Below are positions 1-6,351 of a stretch of DNA of 7,269 nt, piece after piece; within the stretch, counting starts at the first letter, position 1; each line of letters opens with the position of its first letter. The notes beneath the pieces are model-generated. The model was not told the origin of the DNA, searched no databases, and was given only the letters and a program-made list of their open reading frames with translations. The stretch spans positions 1-7,269 of the forward strand of contig QNBY01000051.1 in assembly GCA_003644275.1 (NCBI GenBank), written 5' to 3'. A program made the translations under genes and the position numbers. Origin of the DNA: Planctomycetota bacterium (GTDB taxonomy: Bacteria > Planctomycetota > B143-G9).

Positions 1-940
1 CGAGCCAGTCCACGTTCAGCACCGACTTGCCCACCAGGTAGGTTATGGCCCCCGTCTTGTAGGTCACGATCATGGGCGTCCCGAGGACCGCCGCCTCCAG
101 GGTGGCGGTGCCGCTCGCCACGAACAACAGGTCGGACGAGGCCATCACGTCGTAGCTGCGGTTGGCGAACATCTTCACCGGCAGGTCGTGCGAGGCCAGC
201 ATGGACTCCACCGTCTTGCGGTCGGCCAGCGGCGCGAGCGCGAGGTGGAACTCCAGGTCGGCCACCTCGTTGGACACCAGCAGCTCCGCGGCCTGCAGGT
301 ACACCGGCAGAAGGCGCTCTATCTCCTGCTTGCGGCTCCCGGGAAGCAGGCCGATTATGCGCTTGCCCTCCGGTATGTTCAGCTCCGCCCTCAGGTCGCG
401 TATCTCGTGCATCCGCATCCTGTCGAGCAGCGGGTGCCCCACGTATATCGCCTCGTAGCCCTCGCCCGCGTAAAGGTCCACCTCGAAATCGAACACCACG
501 AGTATCTTGTCGCAGGTGCGCCCGATGTCGTGAACCCTGTTGCGGTGCCACGCCCATATCTGCGGGGAGATGTAGTACACGATGGGTATGCCGGAGCCGT
601 GTATCCTCTTCGCGAGCCTCAAGTTGAAGCCGGGATAGTCTATGAGCACCAAGGCGGCCGGACGGCGGTCGAGTATTTCCTGCACTACGTTCTCGAACAC
701 CGCCTTCAGCGTCCTTATGCGGGCGAGCACGTCGGTGAGGCCCACCACGGCGAGGTCCTTCACGTGGTGGAGCAGGTCCACGCCCTCTTCCTTCATGGCG
801 TCGCCGCCCACTCCCGTGACGGCGCAGCCGGGGCGGAGCTTGCGCAGCTCGGCCGCGAGAAGCGCTCCGTACTGCTCGCCGGATGTCTCCCCCGCGACGA
901 TGAAGAACTCGTCCTTGCGCGTTTCCTTGCCCTCCGGCAT
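1..940 (-). CDS. lpxB: Lipid-A-disaccharide synthase LpxB (3' end outside window)
   Basis: LpxB is a membrane-associated GT19 glycosyltransferase that joins UDP-diacylglucosamine and lipid X to give the tetraacyl disaccharide of lipid A. The first 313 residues are visible, against about 380 in the family, so roughly the last 70 lie beyond the left edge. Residues run FFIVAGETSGEQYGA at 12-26 (the usual SGD is SGE here), GVGGDAM at 43-49, LIDYPGFNLRLAK at 99-111 with Asp101, and IPIVYYISPQIWAW at 118-131. They continue with VGHPLLD at 167-173, GLLPGSRKQEI at 197-207 with Arg203, and ASGTATLEAA at 275-284. These are all family landmarks. The ATG at 940 shares its A with the fabZ stop and has GGGAGG four bases upstream. 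In the commonest order lpxA would lie between fabZ and lpxB, but there is no room for it here. Confidence 0.96.
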   Translation of the reverse strand, partial: MPEGKETRKDEFFIVAGETSGEQYGALLAAELRKLRPGCAVTGVGGDAMKEEGVDLLHHVKDLAVVGLTDVLARIRTLKAVFENVVQEILDRRPAALVLIDYPGFNLRLAKRIHGSGIPIVYYISPQIWAWHRNRVHDIGRTCDKILVVFDFEVDLYAGEGYEAIYVGHPLLDRMRMHEIRDLRAELNIPEGKRIIGLLPGSRKQEIERLLPVYLQAAELLVSNEVADLEFHLALAPLADRKTVESMLASHDLPVKMFANRSYDVMASSDLLFVASGTATLEAAVLGTPMIVTYKTGAITYLVGKSVLNVDWL

Positions 941-1413
941 CACGCCTCCCTTTCCGCGGCCCCGCGGTCCACTATCGAGAAGGTTATCTCGGCCTCGCTG
1001 ACCACCTTTCCGTCCACTTCCATCCTGGCCTTCACCACGCCTATCCTCGAGCGCGCCCTCACGGTCTCGGCCCTTATCACCAACTGATCGCCGGGAACCA
1101 CCGGGCGGCGGAACTTCACGTTGTTCAGCGCCATGAGGAAGGCGAGCTGCTTGCCGGGCTCGAACGACTCCATCATCATCACGCCCGCCGCCTGCGCCAT
1201 GGCCTCCACCTGCAGCACGCCGGGCATGACGGGTTCGCCGGGGAAATGGCCCTGGAAGAAGGGCTCGTTCATCGTCACGTTCTTTATGGCGACCACACTC
1301 TTGCGGGGCTCCAGTTCTAGTATGCGGTCCACCAGAAGGAAGGGGTAGCGGTGGGGAAGCACGGCGGCTATGGCCTTTACGTCCATGCGGGGTTTCTCTT
1401 TCTCTGCGCTCAT
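940..1413 (-). CDS. fabZ: 3-hydroxyacyl-[acyl-carrier-protein] dehydratase FabZ
   Basis: FabZ removes water from 3-hydroxyacyl-ACP during fatty acid elongation. It draws on the same 3-hydroxyacyl-ACP pool that LpxA and LpxD use, so its clustering with lpx genes reflects that branch point. The product is 157 residues, normal size. The hot-dog fold signature is clear: LPHRYPFLLVDRI at 19-31, then the catalytic His56 in FFQGHFPGEPVMPG and Glu70 in VLQVEAMAQAAG. The ATG at 1413 forms an ATGA overlap with the lpxC stop and has GGAGG four bases upstream. A longer in-frame reading from a GTG at 1509 would add 32 low-complexity residues inside lpxC and is rejected. All seven isoleucines are ATA codons. 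The stop overlaps the lpxB start by one base. Confidence 0.97.
   Translation of the reverse strand: MSAEKEKPRMDVKAIAAVLPHRYPFLLVDRILELEPRKSVVAIKNVTMNEPFFQGHFPGEPVMPGVLQVEAMAQAAGVMMMESFEPGKQLAFLMALNNVKFRRPVVPGDQLVIRAETVRARSRIGVVKARMEVDGKVVSEAEITFSIVDRGAAEREA
945..950 (-). promoter_or_regulatory. Ribosome binding site of lpxB (GGGAGG), inside fabZ
   Basis: This site lies four bases before the ATG at 940, in the last codons of fabZ, with a TGATG stop-start overlap. It supports the chosen LpxB start. Confidence 0.75.
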
Positions 1414-2219
1414 CGTTCCTCCAGCAGTTTCCTCAGTAGGCGGTGGTTGAGGGAATGGCCGCTCCCCTTCGCCTCGATTCGGGCGTGGAGCGGCCTGCCG
1501 AGGGGACACAGGTCGCCCAGCAGGTCCAGCACCTTGTGGGCGGCCGCCTCGGCGGGAAACCGTTCGGGGAAGGAAGGATCGCCCGGCACGAAGGTGTTCG
1601 ACGGGTCCGCGCCCTTGCCGAAACCCGCGGCGCGAAGCTTCTCCACCAGCGGGGCGGGCACGAACGTGCGGGCGGGCGCTATCTTCTCCGCGAAGGCGGA
1701 GGGGGTTATCTCGTATTCCACGCGCTCGGCCCCGAGGCCGAAAGGCGATAGGTCGAGCAGGTATTCCACCTCCAGCCTTCCGGGAAGCGGAAGGACGGAG
1801 ACGGAAGCGCCGCCCTCCTCTATGGTGAAGGGGACGGCCGGGACGAGAGGCGGGTTCGAGCGGCCGGTCTCCACGAGCCCGGCGTCCTCCACGAGCGCGA
1901 GGTAGGCCGCCGCCGAGCCCCCGGCGGCCGGGAGCTCCGGCCCTTCGAGCGCCGCTTCCACGTCCGTTACGCCAAGCACGAAGAAGACGGACAGCAGGTG
2001 CTCCACCGTGGAGACGGACGTTCCCTCCGCCTCCACCATCGAGCAGCGGCCGCCGAGGCGGAAGGTGTCGGGCGCGAGGGGAATCGCGGGGGAGCCGGGG
2101 CGGTCGGAACGCCTGAAGACGATGCCCGCGCCCGGAGCGGGACGCAGGACCAGCTCGCAGGGCTCGCCGGTGTGTATTCCCTTCCCGGCGAGCGCGACCT
2201 CCCTACGAATCGTCCTCAT
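1410..2219 (-). CDS. lpxC: UDP-3-O-acyl-N-acetylglucosamine deacetylase LpxC
   Basis: LpxC is the zinc-dependent deacetylase that commits UDP-acyl-GlcNAc to lipid A synthesis in the cytoplasm. The product is 269 residues, somewhat short for the family (E. coli 305). The opening MRTIRREVALAGKGIHTGEP matches the family start. The Zn ligands and catalytic residues seen are E73 and H74 (in STVEHLLS), H228 and D232 (in AHKVLDLLGDL), D236, and H255 in SGHSLN. The T185 motif is PARTF (182-186). Two usually conserved sites differ: the DGSA motif reads GGSA at 100-103, and the GGSLDNA-like loop reads GADPSNT at 203-209. The chosen ATG at 2219 has AAGGA four bases upstream. An in-frame TTG at 2231 is less likely. 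The gene is separate from fabZ, not the fused lpxC-fabZ form seen in some phyla. Confidence 0.95.
   Translation of the reverse strand: MRTIRREVALAGKGIHTGEPCELVLRPAPGAGIVFRRSDRPGSPAIPLAPDTFRLGGRCSMVEAEGTSVSTVEHLLSVFFVLGVTDVEAALEGPELPAAGGSAAAYLALVEDAGLVETGRSNPPLVPAVPFTIEEGGASVSVLPLPGRLEVEYLLDLSPFGLGAERVEYEITPSAFAEKIAPARTFVPAPLVEKLRAAGFGKGADPSNTFVPGDPSFPERFPAEAAAHKVLDLLGDLCPLGRPLHARIEAKGSGHSLNHRLLRKLLEER
1416..1422 (-). promoter_or_regulatory. Ribosome binding site of fabZ (GGAGGAA), inside lpxC
   Basis: The core GGAGG lies four bases before the ATG at 1413, inside the final lpxC codons. Together with the ATGA stop-start overlap it supports a 157-residue FabZ coupled to lpxC translation. Confidence 0.8.
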
Positions 2220-3249
2220 GCTTTCCTTCAAGCTTCGCTATCCTTTCCTCCAGCTCGCGCACCCTGTCGAGCAGCGCCGGCAATTTCTTCACGGCGACCT
2301 CGCGCCTCAGGAACTCCGAGTGGAGCGCGGGGGGGAAGCCGCTCACGATCACGCCGGGGGGAACGTCCTTCGTTATGCCCGACTTCCCGGAGAGTACGGC
2401 GCGGTCGCCCACCCGGACGTGCGGGTTCACCCCGACCTGGCCCGCGGCGACGACGCCCTTCCCGAACCTCGCCGAGCCCGATATGCCGACCTGCGCGGCG
2501 AGCAGGCAGCCCGGACCGAGCACCACGTTGTGCGCCACCTGGACGAGGTTGTCTATCTTCGTGCCGCGCCCTATCACGGTGGAGGCGAATCGCGCCCTGT
2601 CAACGCAGGTGCAGGAACCTATCTCCACGTCGTCCTCCACGACCACGTTCCCCGTCTGCGGTATCTTGCGGTGCTCGCCGTCCACCGTCTCGTAGCCGAA
2701 GCCGTCCGAGCCTATCACCGCTCCCGCGTGCAGCACCACCCGGTCGCCTATCCTGCAGTGCTCGCGCACCACCACGCCGGGATGAAGCACGCAGTCCCCG
2801 CCCACCACGACGCCGGGGCCGAGGTACACCAGGGCCGCGAGCACCGTTCCCGCGCCCACGCGGGCGCCCTCCCCCACCACGCAGAGCGGCCCAACGTGCG
2901 CGGAGGGGTCCACCTCCGCGGAGGGATGCACCACCGCGCTTTCGTGCACGCCGGGCTCGTAGGTCGGCGGGGGGGGAGCGAACAGGGCGGCGACGCGGGA
3001 GAACGTGGGATTGGGCTCGTCCGCGAGCAGAAGGTTCTTGCCCGCCGCGGCGCTCGAATCGGCGAGCGAGGGGTGCAGCACCACCGCGCCCGCCTCGGTG
3101 TCCTTCAGATGGCGGAGGAACTTCCGGTCGGCGAGGAAGGAAACGTCGGACGGTCCGGCGTCCTCCAGCGAGGCGACGGACGACACCTCGTAGTCCGGGT
3201 CGCCTGCGAGGCGCGCGCCGACGAGTTCCGCCACCTTCCCCAGCTTCAT
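2203..3249 (-). CDS. lpxD: UDP-3-O-(3-hydroxyacyl)glucosamine N-acyltransferase LpxD
   Basis: LpxD catalyses the third step of lipid A synthesis, transferring a 3-hydroxyacyl chain from acyl-ACP to the 2-amino group of UDP-3-O-acyl-glucosamine in the cytoplasm. The product is 348 residues, the normal size. An N-terminal uridine-binding domain (about 1-98) precedes a left-handed beta-helix of hexapeptide repeats (about 100-300), visible as repeated V/I-G-x-x-x units. The catalytic His is H240 in NLVQVAHNVV, and the conserved GSDGFGYE is at 180-187. The C-terminal helix (about 309-343), with LLDRVRELEERIAKLEG, is charged and probably coiled-coil. The ATG at 3249 has GAGG five bases upstream. 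Codons 92-94 lie in a run of eight C at the junction of the two domains. The last 17 bases overlap the start of lpxC. Confidence 0.97.
   Translation of the reverse strand: MKLGKVAELVGARLAGDPDYEVSSVASLEDAGPSDVSFLADRKFLRHLKDTEAGAVVLHPSLADSSAAAGKNLLLADEPNPTFSRVAALFAPPPPTYEPGVHESAVVHPSAEVDPSAHVGPLCVVGEGARVGAGTVLAALVYLGPGVVVGGDCVLHPGVVVREHCRIGDRVVLHAGAVIGSDGFGYETVDGEHRKIPQTGNVVVEDDVEIGSCTCVDRARFASTVIGRGTKIDNLVQVAHNVVLGPGCLLAAQVGISGSARFGKGVVAAGQVGVNPHVRVGDRAVLSGKSGITKDVPPGVIVSGFPPALHSEFLRREVAVKKLPALLDRVRELEERIAKLEGKHEDDS
2222..2228 (-). promoter_or_regulatory. Ribosome binding site of lpxC (AAGGAAA), inside lpxD
   Basis: The core AAGGA lies four bases before the ATG at 2219, within the last codons of lpxD. 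It favours the ATG over the in-frame TTG at 2231 and fits translational coupling with lpxD. Confidence 0.65.
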
Positions 3250-3269
3250 GGCCGCCTCGCGGGCTCTAT

Positions 3270-3980
3270 CTACTTCGCCCCGCCGTTGTCCGCGGCGGCG
3301 GGAGCGGGCGTCTTCGCCGCGCCGGGGTTGGGACCGGCGGGCTGCGGCGCCTTCGCCTTGTTCTCCTGGTAGAGCTTGTTCATGAAGTCATTGATCTGCA
3401 TGGTGACGTCCAGCTTCTCGCGGAAGTAGTACACCGGCTGCAGCGATATCTGGAGCATGAAGTTGTCGTAGCTCTTGGGAGTGGGCTCGAGCGCGGGCGG
3501 ATTGTTGGAGAGGATGAGGTCGAAGCCGTTCTTCTCCGCGAAGAGCTTCGCGTACTTCTGGAAGTCCTGGTAGATGATCTTGAGTATCTTTATCTTCCCT
3601 ATCTCCAGCTTCCGCTTGGTGAAGTCGATGCGCTGCTTGAGCATGAGCCTCTTGAGCTCCAGCTCGTTCTTGAGGGAGACTATCTCGGGGGCGTCGCTGT
3701 CGAGCTGGTCCTGCAGATCGCGTATCCTCTGCTTGAGGGACTCTATCTCGGAGTTGATGAGCTTGTTGCGCTCGTCCTCGACCTCTATGGCGACGCGGAG
3801 CTTCTCCTCCTCGTCCGTCCTGCGGGTGTAGTGCTCCACGATGTAGGCGAGGTCCGCCACGCCTATCTTGAGGGGCACGGCGGCCGGGGCCTCCTCGGCG
3901 GTGCCGGGAAGAATCCCCAGCGTGAGCGCCGCTCCGGCGACGCAGAGGAAGAGAAACGGAACGACCAGTCTTGCGCGCAT
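3270..3980 (-). CDS. skp: Skp/OmpH-family periplasmic chaperone, enlarged
   Basis: Skp-type proteins are periplasmic holdases that keep unfolded outer-membrane proteins soluble on the way to BamA. The product is 236 residues, against about 160 for E. coli Skp. A signal peptide is visible at about 1-28 (MRAR start, hydrophobic core, GTA before EE). The family-typical opening strand KIGVADLAYI is at 38-47. A long charged helical region at about 55-150, rich in Glu, Lys, Leu and Arg, fits the coiled-coil tentacles. It is followed by GFDLILS (152-158), matching the usual strand after the coiled coil. Unusual is the extra segment at about 159-207, containing QPVYYFREKLDVTMQIND, and an Ala/Pro-rich tail at 208-236. 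The ATG start at 3980 has AGGAGG five bases upstream. Position directly after bamA and before lpxD is the standard place for skp. The family call is strong; the role of the extra C-terminal part is unknown. Confidence 0.88.
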   Translation of the reverse strand: MRARLVVPFLFLCVAGAALTLGILPGTAEEAPAAVPLKIGVADLAYIVEHYTRRTDEEEKLRVAIEVEDERNKLINSEIESLKQRIRDLQDQLDSDAPEIVSLKNELELKRLMLKQRIDFTKRKLEIGKIKILKIIYQDFQKYAKLFAEKNGFDLILSNNPPALEPTPKSYDNFMLQISLQPVYYFREKLDVTMQINDFMNKLYQENKAKAPQPAGPNPGAAKTPAPAAADNGGAK

Positions 3981-3985
3981 ATTGT

Positions 3986-3991
3986 CCTCCT
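3986..3991 (-). promoter_or_regulatory. Ribosome binding site of skp (AGGAGG)
   Basis: A consensus Shine-Dalgarno sequence lies five bases before the ATG at 3980, in the 20-base gap after the bamA stop. It fixes the skp start, although the skp frame stays open far upstream through bamA. Confidence 0.85.
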
Positions 3992-4000
3992 GATGCTTTT

Positions 4001-6334
4001 TTAGAAGAAGAAACCGAAACTGAACTGGACGACCTCGGTATCCTCGCCGTCCTTGGGGTTCAGAGCGTCCGTATAGTATATCCTGAGCGGAGCGGGCGAA
4101 AGCGGGGTGCGGATGTAAAGCCCGAAGCCGGTGCCGTACCGCAGGTCCGACGTGTCGAAGTCGCCCGCCGTCGGCCACGCGCCGCCCGCGTCGAAGAACA
4201 CCGCGAAGTGAAGCACGTCCTGGTATATCGGGAAGTAGTACTCCAGCGTGGCGCAGGCGCTGAAGTAGCCGCCGATGGGCTCGCCGTCCATGCGGGGGCC
4301 TATCTCGCGGGCCTGCCAGCCCCTCACCGAGTTCACGCCGCCCTGGTACAGCCTCTCGAACGTGGGTATGGTGTCCGTCCCGCCCATCTCCTCCATGTAG
4401 TTGACCTTCAGGCGGGCCATGAGGGTGTGGGAAGCGCCGCTCTCGGTGGTGTACACCTTCCAGTAGCGCGAGGCTCGGGTGAGCACCTTGTAGAAGTCGT
4501 AGTCGCTCCCCAGCGCCTCGGTGTAGAAGTAGGCCCCGATGGAGGCGTCCCAGCCCTCGGTGGGGATGAAGGGCTTGTCGGTGTCGCGGTAGCGCAGGCG
4601 CACGCCGACGGAGGCGAGGTTGTGCGAACCCTCGTCCAGTTTCACCGGCAGGGGGGCGTCGTCCTCCACGTTCTCTATCTCGACGTACTCGAAGGTGAAC
4701 TGCAGCGTGACCGTAACGTGCTCGGACAGGTGCTTGCCCACCATCATGTGGCCCTCGATGCGCTTGTCGTCGTAGGTGGAGCGGTCGTACTCGCGGCGTG
4801 AGGTGCCGACGCCGAAACTGTAGTCGCTGTCCTTCACGTGGGGATCGAAGAAGTCGAGGTTGTAGGACGTCATGGTGGCGCCGACGTTCAGGGAGAGCTT
4901 GAGCTGCTGGCCGCCTCCCTTGAAGCCGTGCACGTCGCCTATGTCGAAGTTGCGCTCGGTGTAGGTGAGGTTTACGAACACGTCCGCCGCGTTGGAGACG
5001 CCGCCGCCGAACATGAGGCTCGCCGTCTTTCCTTCCTTCACCGTCACTATCACGTCGGTGAGGTCCTCGCTGCGGGGGGCGTAGCTTATGCGGGCGTCCT
5101 CGAAGTAGCCGAGAGCCGAGAGGTTCCTGAGCGACTCCCTCACGCCCTTGGTCGTGAGGAACTCGCCGGGATACACCCTGAGCTCGCGCCTTATGACGTG
5201 CTCCTTCGTCACCTCGTTGCCCTGGATGATGACCTCCTGCACCCTCACCACGTTGGACTGGCGGATGTGGAATATCACGTCCACTTTCCCTTCCGTGGCG
5301 GCGGGCACTATCTCCGGCTTCACCTCGGTGAAGGCGCGGCCCATCTCGCCGAAGGCGTCCACTATGTTCATCGCGCTCTTGTCTATCTTCTTGAGCGAGG
5401 CGTAATCGCCCGGCTTCACGACGAGCAGGGAGCGGAGTTCGTCCTCGTCGAGCACGGTGTCGCCCGTGAAGGAAACGGAGGCGATGCGGTAGCGCGGCCC
5501 CTCGTCTATCTTTATGACGATGGGGAACAGGTGCTTCTTCTTCATCTTGTAGCCGGGGGGCGGCTCGGGCAGGTCGATGGGCTCGAGCTCCACCTTCACG
5601 TCGAGGAACCCCTCGTCGAGGTACATGCGGCGGATTATCTCCAGATCGGCCTTGAGCTTCATCTCGTCCAGCGCGCCGGAGTGGAACAGGTCTTTCTTCT
5701 TGGTGCGCATCTTGCGCCGGAGCTTCCTCGCGCTGATGGAGGCGTTCCCGACGAAGCGTATCTCGCCCACGGCGTAGCGCGGGCCCTGGTCCACCTTGAA
5801 GACGAGGTTCACGCCGCCGGGCACCTCCTCGACGGAATGTTTGACCTTCACCTTCAGGTAGCCGTACTTCCGCAGCTTCGCGGCTATTATCTCCTCGTCC
5901 TGGGAGGCGAGCGCGAAGCTGTAGTACTCGCCCTCCTTCGACAGAAGTTTCCCCTTCAGCACGGAGGTCCTCACGTAGAGTTTGGGGGGATCGAACACTA
6001 TCCGGACTATCACCCGCTTCTCGATGACCTTGAAGGTCACCTTCACGCCGCCCTCCACCTCGGTGACGAACACGGAGACGTCCTCGACCAGGTTGCGGGC
6101 GAAGAGCTCCTTCACGTCCTTGTCGGTGGTCTCGGGGTCGTAGGGCGTCCCCTCGCGGGTGCGCAGGATGAGCTTCAACCGCGCCGCCGTCTTGACGTTG
6201 GGGCCGGACACCTCCACCTCGACGATCTTCTTGCCCTTCAACCCCGACCGGACGGAAGCGGAGGCCGGGCGGACGAAAGCGGCCAGGCCCGCCAACAACA
6301 ACCCGAGGCATATCAAACGGAAAGTTCGTCTCAC
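4001..6334 (-). CDS. bamA: Outer membrane protein assembly factor BamA (Omp85 family)
   Basis: BamA is the central subunit of the BAM complex, which folds and inserts beta-barrel proteins into the outer membrane. The product is 777 residues, close to the usual ~800. A signal peptide covers about 1-26 (basic start, Leu-rich core, then PASA with likely cleavage before Ser27). Five POTRA repeats follow at about 33-106, 107-187, 188-281, 282-362 and 363-437. The C-terminal barrel spans about 438-777. The lid-loop motif appears as VRGW at 670-673 (usually VRGF), in the context VRGWQAREIGP. The protein ends FSFGFFF, a C-terminal Phe beta-signal. The GTG start at 6334 was chosen because a strong GGGAGGG lies 4 bases upstream and the signal peptide begins there. 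The same frame stays open upstream into dnaB, but that extension is spurious. POTRA3 carries a Pro/Lys-rich insertion (about 252-270). No Bam lipoprotein genes are nearby. Confidence 0.97.
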   Translation of the reverse strand: MRRTFRLICLGLLLAGLAAFVRPASASVRSGLKGKKIVEVEVSGPNVKTAARLKLILRTREGTPYDPETTDKDVKELFARNLVEDVSVFVTEVEGGVKVTFKVIEKRVIVRIVFDPPKLYVRTSVLKGKLLSKEGEYYSFALASQDEEIIAAKLRKYGYLKVKVKHSVEEVPGGVNLVFKVDQGPRYAVGEIRFVGNASISARKLRRKMRTKKKDLFHSGALDEMKLKADLEIIRRMYLDEGFLDVKVELEPIDLPEPPPGYKMKKKHLFPIVIKIDEGPRYRIASVSFTGDTVLDEDELRSLLVVKPGDYASLKKIDKSAMNIVDAFGEMGRAFTEVKPEIVPAATEGKVDVIFHIRQSNVVRVQEVIIQGNEVTKEHVIRRELRVYPGEFLTTKGVRESLRNLSALGYFEDARISYAPRSEDLTDVIVTVKEGKTASLMFGGGVSNAADVFVNLTYTERNFDIGDVHGFKGGGQQLKLSLNVGATMTSYNLDFFDPHVKDSDYSFGVGTSRREYDRSTYDDKRIEGHMMVGKHLSEHVTVTLQFTFEYVEIENVEDDAPLPVKLDEGSHNLASVGVRLRYRDTDKPFIPTEGWDASIGAYFYTEALGSDYDFYKVLTRASRYWKVYTTESGASHTLMARLKVNYMEEMGGTDTIPTFERLYQGGVNSVRGWQAREIGPRMDGEPIGGYFSACATLEYYFPIYQDVLHFAVFFDAGGAWPTAGDFDTSDLRYGTGFGLYIRTPLSPAPLRIYYTDALNPKDGEDTEVVQFSFGFFF

Positions 6335-6338
6335 GTTA

Positions 6339-6345
6339 CCCTCCC
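6339..6345 (-). promoter_or_regulatory. Ribosome binding site of bamA (GGGAGGG)
   Basis: This purine-rich Shine-Dalgarno sequence sits 4 bases before a GTG codon at 6334-6332, in the 17-base gap after the dnaB stop. It decides the non-ATG start of bamA, because the signal peptide begins exactly there and no suitable ATG exists nearby. Confidence 0.8.
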
Positions 6346-6351
6346 GACCTT

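Noticed and set aside
940..1509. Possible lpxC-fabZ fusion or longer FabZ starting at 1509
   Set aside because: lpxC has its own in-frame stop at 1410-1412 in a different frame from fabZ. The extra 32 residues are low-complexity and the ATG at 1413 has a good ribosome binding site.
2219..2231. Alternative TTG start for lpxC at 2231
   Set aside because: The ATG at 2219 matches the family N-terminus and has AAGGA correctly spaced. The TTG would add only MKES with no better ribosome binding site.
3981..4003. Short A-run after the bamA stop as a possible terminator
   Set aside because: There is no preceding GC-rich hairpin, and the coding-strand run is A rather than U. The gap is filled by the skp ribosome binding site.
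1998..4004. 668-codon plus-strand open frame across lpxC, lpxD and skp
   Set aside because: It is antisense to three clear genes and its Arg/Pro-rich then Leu/Val/Glu-rich composition is typical of shadow frames in GC-rich DNA. No domain is recognisable.
3270..6311. Apparent 1013-residue protein in the skp frame running through bamA
   Set aside because: The upstream portion is an out-of-frame reading of bamA. Skp has its own ATG, signal peptide and AGGAGG at 3980, so this is not a fusion.
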